NCBI RefSeq assembly: GCF_007954265.1
Contig: NZ_VOLS01000033.1
Span: forward strand, 1 to 46,626
Direction of reading: 5' to 3'
From: Colwellia sp. C1TZA3
GTDB taxonomy: Bacteria > Pseudomonadota > Gammaproteobacteria > Enterobacterales > Alteromonadaceae
Length of the DNA stretch: 46,626 nucleotides
Made by a program: the position numbers and the translations under genes. The notes under the pieces are model-generated. The model was not told the origin of the DNA. It saw only the letters and a list, made by a program, of their open reading frames with translations, and did not search any database. Shown here piece by piece: positions 45,158 through 46,626 of the stretch (its first letter is position 1; every line of letters starts with the position of its first letter).

Positions 45158-45505
45158 ATGTTATATCGACAAATATTTGAGCCAATCTCAAGTACCTACA
45201 GTTATCTGTTGTCAAGTGTGCAAGGGCGTGAAGCAGTCATCATTGGTCCAGTGTTGGACTATATCAATTATTACGTACCAATCATTAGTGAGCTGAGTCT
45301 AAAGTTGGTTAGTGCAAAAGACACCCAGACTCATACTGATCATACTACTGCATTAGACAAGCTACGAGAAGAGCTAGGTTGTGTGCCCGTTATTGGCGAG
45401 TTTTCGCAAACCGAATACCTTGAAATTATCAATGAATCAGATTTATCTGATCGAAAAATAATGGCTATTGCGTTACCTGTTAATCTTACTTGTGGTGTGT
45501 TATGA
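45158..45505 (+). CDS. Truncated persulfide-dioxygenase-like metallo-beta-lactamase domain
   Basis: The ATG at 45158 has AAGGAG seven bases upstream. The 115-residue product starts LYRQIFEPISSTYSYLLSS, matching the start of ETHE1/Blh-type persulfide dioxygenases (usually about 230-290 residues). The metal site is damaged. The aspartate of the usual D-P-V is Gly30 (IIGPV). H-x-H-x-D-H is Gln57-Thr-His59-Thr-Asp61-His62. The G-H-T-x-G-C segment reads VNLTCG, without the histidine. The protein then stops, lacking the second half. Its stop overlaps the next gene's start (ATGA), and the frame is intact. It is either a decayed enzyme or a non-catalytic leader or binding domain. Confidence 0.7.
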   Translation: MLYRQIFEPISSTYSYLLSSVQGREAVIIGPVLDYINYYVPIISELSLKLVSAKDTQTHTDHTTALDKLREELGCVPVIGEFSQTEYLEIINESDLSDRKIMAIALPVNLTCGVL

Positions 45506-45936
45506 GCGGTTGGGAGCTATTTGCCAAAGCCTATGCTGGTGGTGTATTGATTGGCATTTCGGCTCTTTTACTCATGCTGTTTAATGGCCGAATTGCGGGT
45601 GTAAGCAGTATTTTGGGAGGTGCCATAGAGCTAAAACGTGTCAAATGGTCTGGACGTGGTTGGCGATTGCTGTTCATCGCTGGCATGATCTTCGCCGCAT
45701 TTTTGTGGCAAGGACTCAACGCCCCTCTCGAGATTGAAGTGACAGCAGGGCTAGCGCCATTGGTAGTGGCTGGATTATTGGTTGGCTTTGGCAGCCAATT
45801 AGGATCAGGTTGTACCAGTGGCCATGGCGTATGTGGCATTGGCCGTCTGTCGGCACGCTCGATAACGGCGACGGTAACGTTTATTTTGTCTGGTGTTGCA
45901 ACAGTTACCGTTGTGCGCCTATTCGGAGGGCTTTAA
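45502..45936 (+). CDS. YeeE/YedE-type transporter half, PmpA-like
   Basis: This 144-residue inner-membrane protein has about four hydrophobic segments and the family signature GSQLGSGCTSGHGVCGIGRL (near residues 96-115), whose cysteines line the sulfur-compound path in YeeE. The related PmpA/PmpB pair moves sulfur compounds and is encoded with the Blh persulfide dioxygenase in the bigR operon of other bacteria (known). The ATG at 45502 overlaps the upstream stop. The frame extended four codons upstream to a TTG is rejected. It is followed with one-base overlap by the second half. Confidence 0.88.
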   Translation: MSGWELFAKAYAGGVLIGISALLLMLFNGRIAGVSSILGGAIELKRVKWSGRGWRLLFIAGMIFAAFLWQGLNAPLEIEVTAGLAPLVVAGLLVGFGSQLGSGCTSGHGVCGIGRLSARSITATVTFILSGVATVTVVRLFGGL

Positions 45937-46352
45937 TGACTAACGTTATCGCACTAATATCTGGCTTGCTGTTTGGTTTGGGATTGATTCTTTCAGAGAT
46001 GGTCAATCCAGCGCGTGTGCAAGGTTTTCTTGACTGGTTTGGCCATTGGGATCCGACTCTTGGCTTTGTTATGGCGGGCGCATTAAGTGTGACTATCCCT
46101 GGGTTTTATTTTTTGAAGCAGCGCTCCAAGCCAGTACTCTCTGCGCAATTCCAGTGGCCACAGAAAACTGACATTGATAAACGCTTAATATTAGGGGCTG
46201 CCATGTTTGGATGTGGCTGGGGCTTGGCTGGGTTCTGTCCTGGTCCCGCGTTAACAGCAATCGTTAGCTTTCTGCCTCAGGTACTAACCTTTAATGCTGC
46301 AATGCTGGCCGGTATGTGGTTATTTTTAATATGGAATAAACGTAGCCAATAA
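45936..46352 (+). CDS. YeeE/YedE-type transporter half, PmpB-like
   Basis: From the ATG at 45936 (TAATG overlap with the preceding gene) the protein is 138 residues with about four membrane segments. GLGLILSEMVNPARVQGFLD opens it and FGCGWGLAGFCPGPALTAI (near residue 90) is the second conserved YeeE/YedE motif. With the preceding protein it reconstitutes the two-half YeeE architecture, presumably for thiosulfate, persulfide or another reduced-sulfur compound. The longer frame starting at 45810 is inside the neighbour and is rejected. The 150 bases beyond the stop hold no gene. Confidence 0.88.
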   Translation: MTNVIALISGLLFGLGLILSEMVNPARVQGFLDWFGHWDPTLGFVMAGALSVTIPGFYFLKQRSKPVLSAQFQWPQKTDIDKRLILGAAMFGCGWGLAGFCPGPALTAIVSFLPQVLTFNAAMLAGMWLFLIWNKRSQ

Positions 46353-46501
46353 AATTAATTTGCAAGTACCTTCTTTTCAAGTGCCTTTTATGGACTAGAT
46401 TGGTACTTTTTTGCTCTTGATATTTTTAGCCTATTTGTCAAAAAAACTGACTCAAGTATTAAAATGACTTACCAATACTTGCTTAAGCAGACCTGGGTAT
46501 A

Positions 46502-46626
46502 ATACCAATCCCATTAAGTTATTACTCACTTGTACTAGTTAAAATAGCTCAAGGCTGTGTTGCTCTCAATCCCAATAGCCAGCTATTGCTCAATCGAGCG
46601 CCTTACCTTGAGTTATTTTTCCTGCG
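46502..46626 (+). repeat. Foldback repeat family A, partial copy cut by the window end
   Basis: The first 125 bases of the 159-base element are present, starting ATACCAATCCCATTAAGTT. It is in the opposite orientation to the copy at 40046-40204, so the two bracket the block between them. Confidence 0.92.

Noticed and set aside
45810-45935. N-terminal extension of the PmpB-like protein
   Set aside because: It lies wholly inside the preceding gene in another frame; the ATG at 45936 fits the TAATG junction and the family start.

Overview
The window looks like a chromosomal segment of a low-GC marine gammaproteobacterium, most likely Colwelliaceae or a close Alteromonadales relative. This is inferred from the AT-rich composition, the gammaproteobacterial gene pairs (alaA-yfbR, uvrY-uvrC-pgsA followed by Gly/Cys/Leu tRNAs, fabA, gltX) and the mix of TonB receptors, a TPR-sulfotransferase, a DUF2959 lipoprotein and PEP-CTERM components. 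No database search was possible, so the genus is a guess.

Layout. 1-1.6 kb is decayed sequence: tandem copies of a 159-bp foldback repeat, a solute-binding-protein pseudogene, a small hypothetical gene and a broken DUF2789 gene. 1.6-6.6 kb (minus strand) holds a PqiA-like membrane protein, yfbR, alaA and proS. 6.6-9.2 kb has a Kelch-type pseudogene, an S4 RNA-binding protein, and four identical tRNA-Val genes followed downstream by a ~117-bp tandem array in which every unit carries the 3' end of tRNA-Val. 9.4-12.2 kb has gltX and fabA. 12.4-17.1 kb has a small basic protein, uvrY, uvrC, pgsA and an eight-gene tRNA cluster (four Gly, one Cys, three Leu). 17.8-24.9 kb is an accessory nutrient locus (organophosphate-type MFS transporter, TonB receptor, TPR-sulfotransferase, glycerophosphodiester phosphodiesterase). 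25.4-30.6 kb carries a FadL-like porin, a small membrane protein, a DUF2959 lipoprotein and a DUF748/AsmA-like protein. 30.7-39.2 kb has a PrsT-like TPR protein next to a PEP-CTERM protein, an ABC-2 transporter pair and a 7TM-EAL phosphodiesterase. 40-46.5 kb is an accessory block between two oppositely oriented foldback repeats: a dihydroxy-acid dehydratase, PrpD, and a truncated persulfide-dioxygenase-like gene translationally coupled to two YeeE/YedE transporter halves.

The housekeeping parts are tRNA supply and charging (ProS, GltX, tRNA-Val, Gly/Cys/Leu), phospholipid and fatty-acid synthesis (PgsA, FabA), repair and global regulation (UvrC, UvrY), and alanine/nucleotide metabolism (AlaA, YfbR).

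The most unusual signals are (i) the tRNA-tailed tandem array downstream of the tRNA-Val genes, which resembles the rtT repeats of E. coli tyrT; (ii) two families of ~160-bp full-length palindromic repeats sharing ATACCA ends; (iii) three decaying genes not visible as intact ORFs; and (iv) the truncated, ligand-poor metallo-beta-lactamase domain kept in frame with PmpAB-type transporters.
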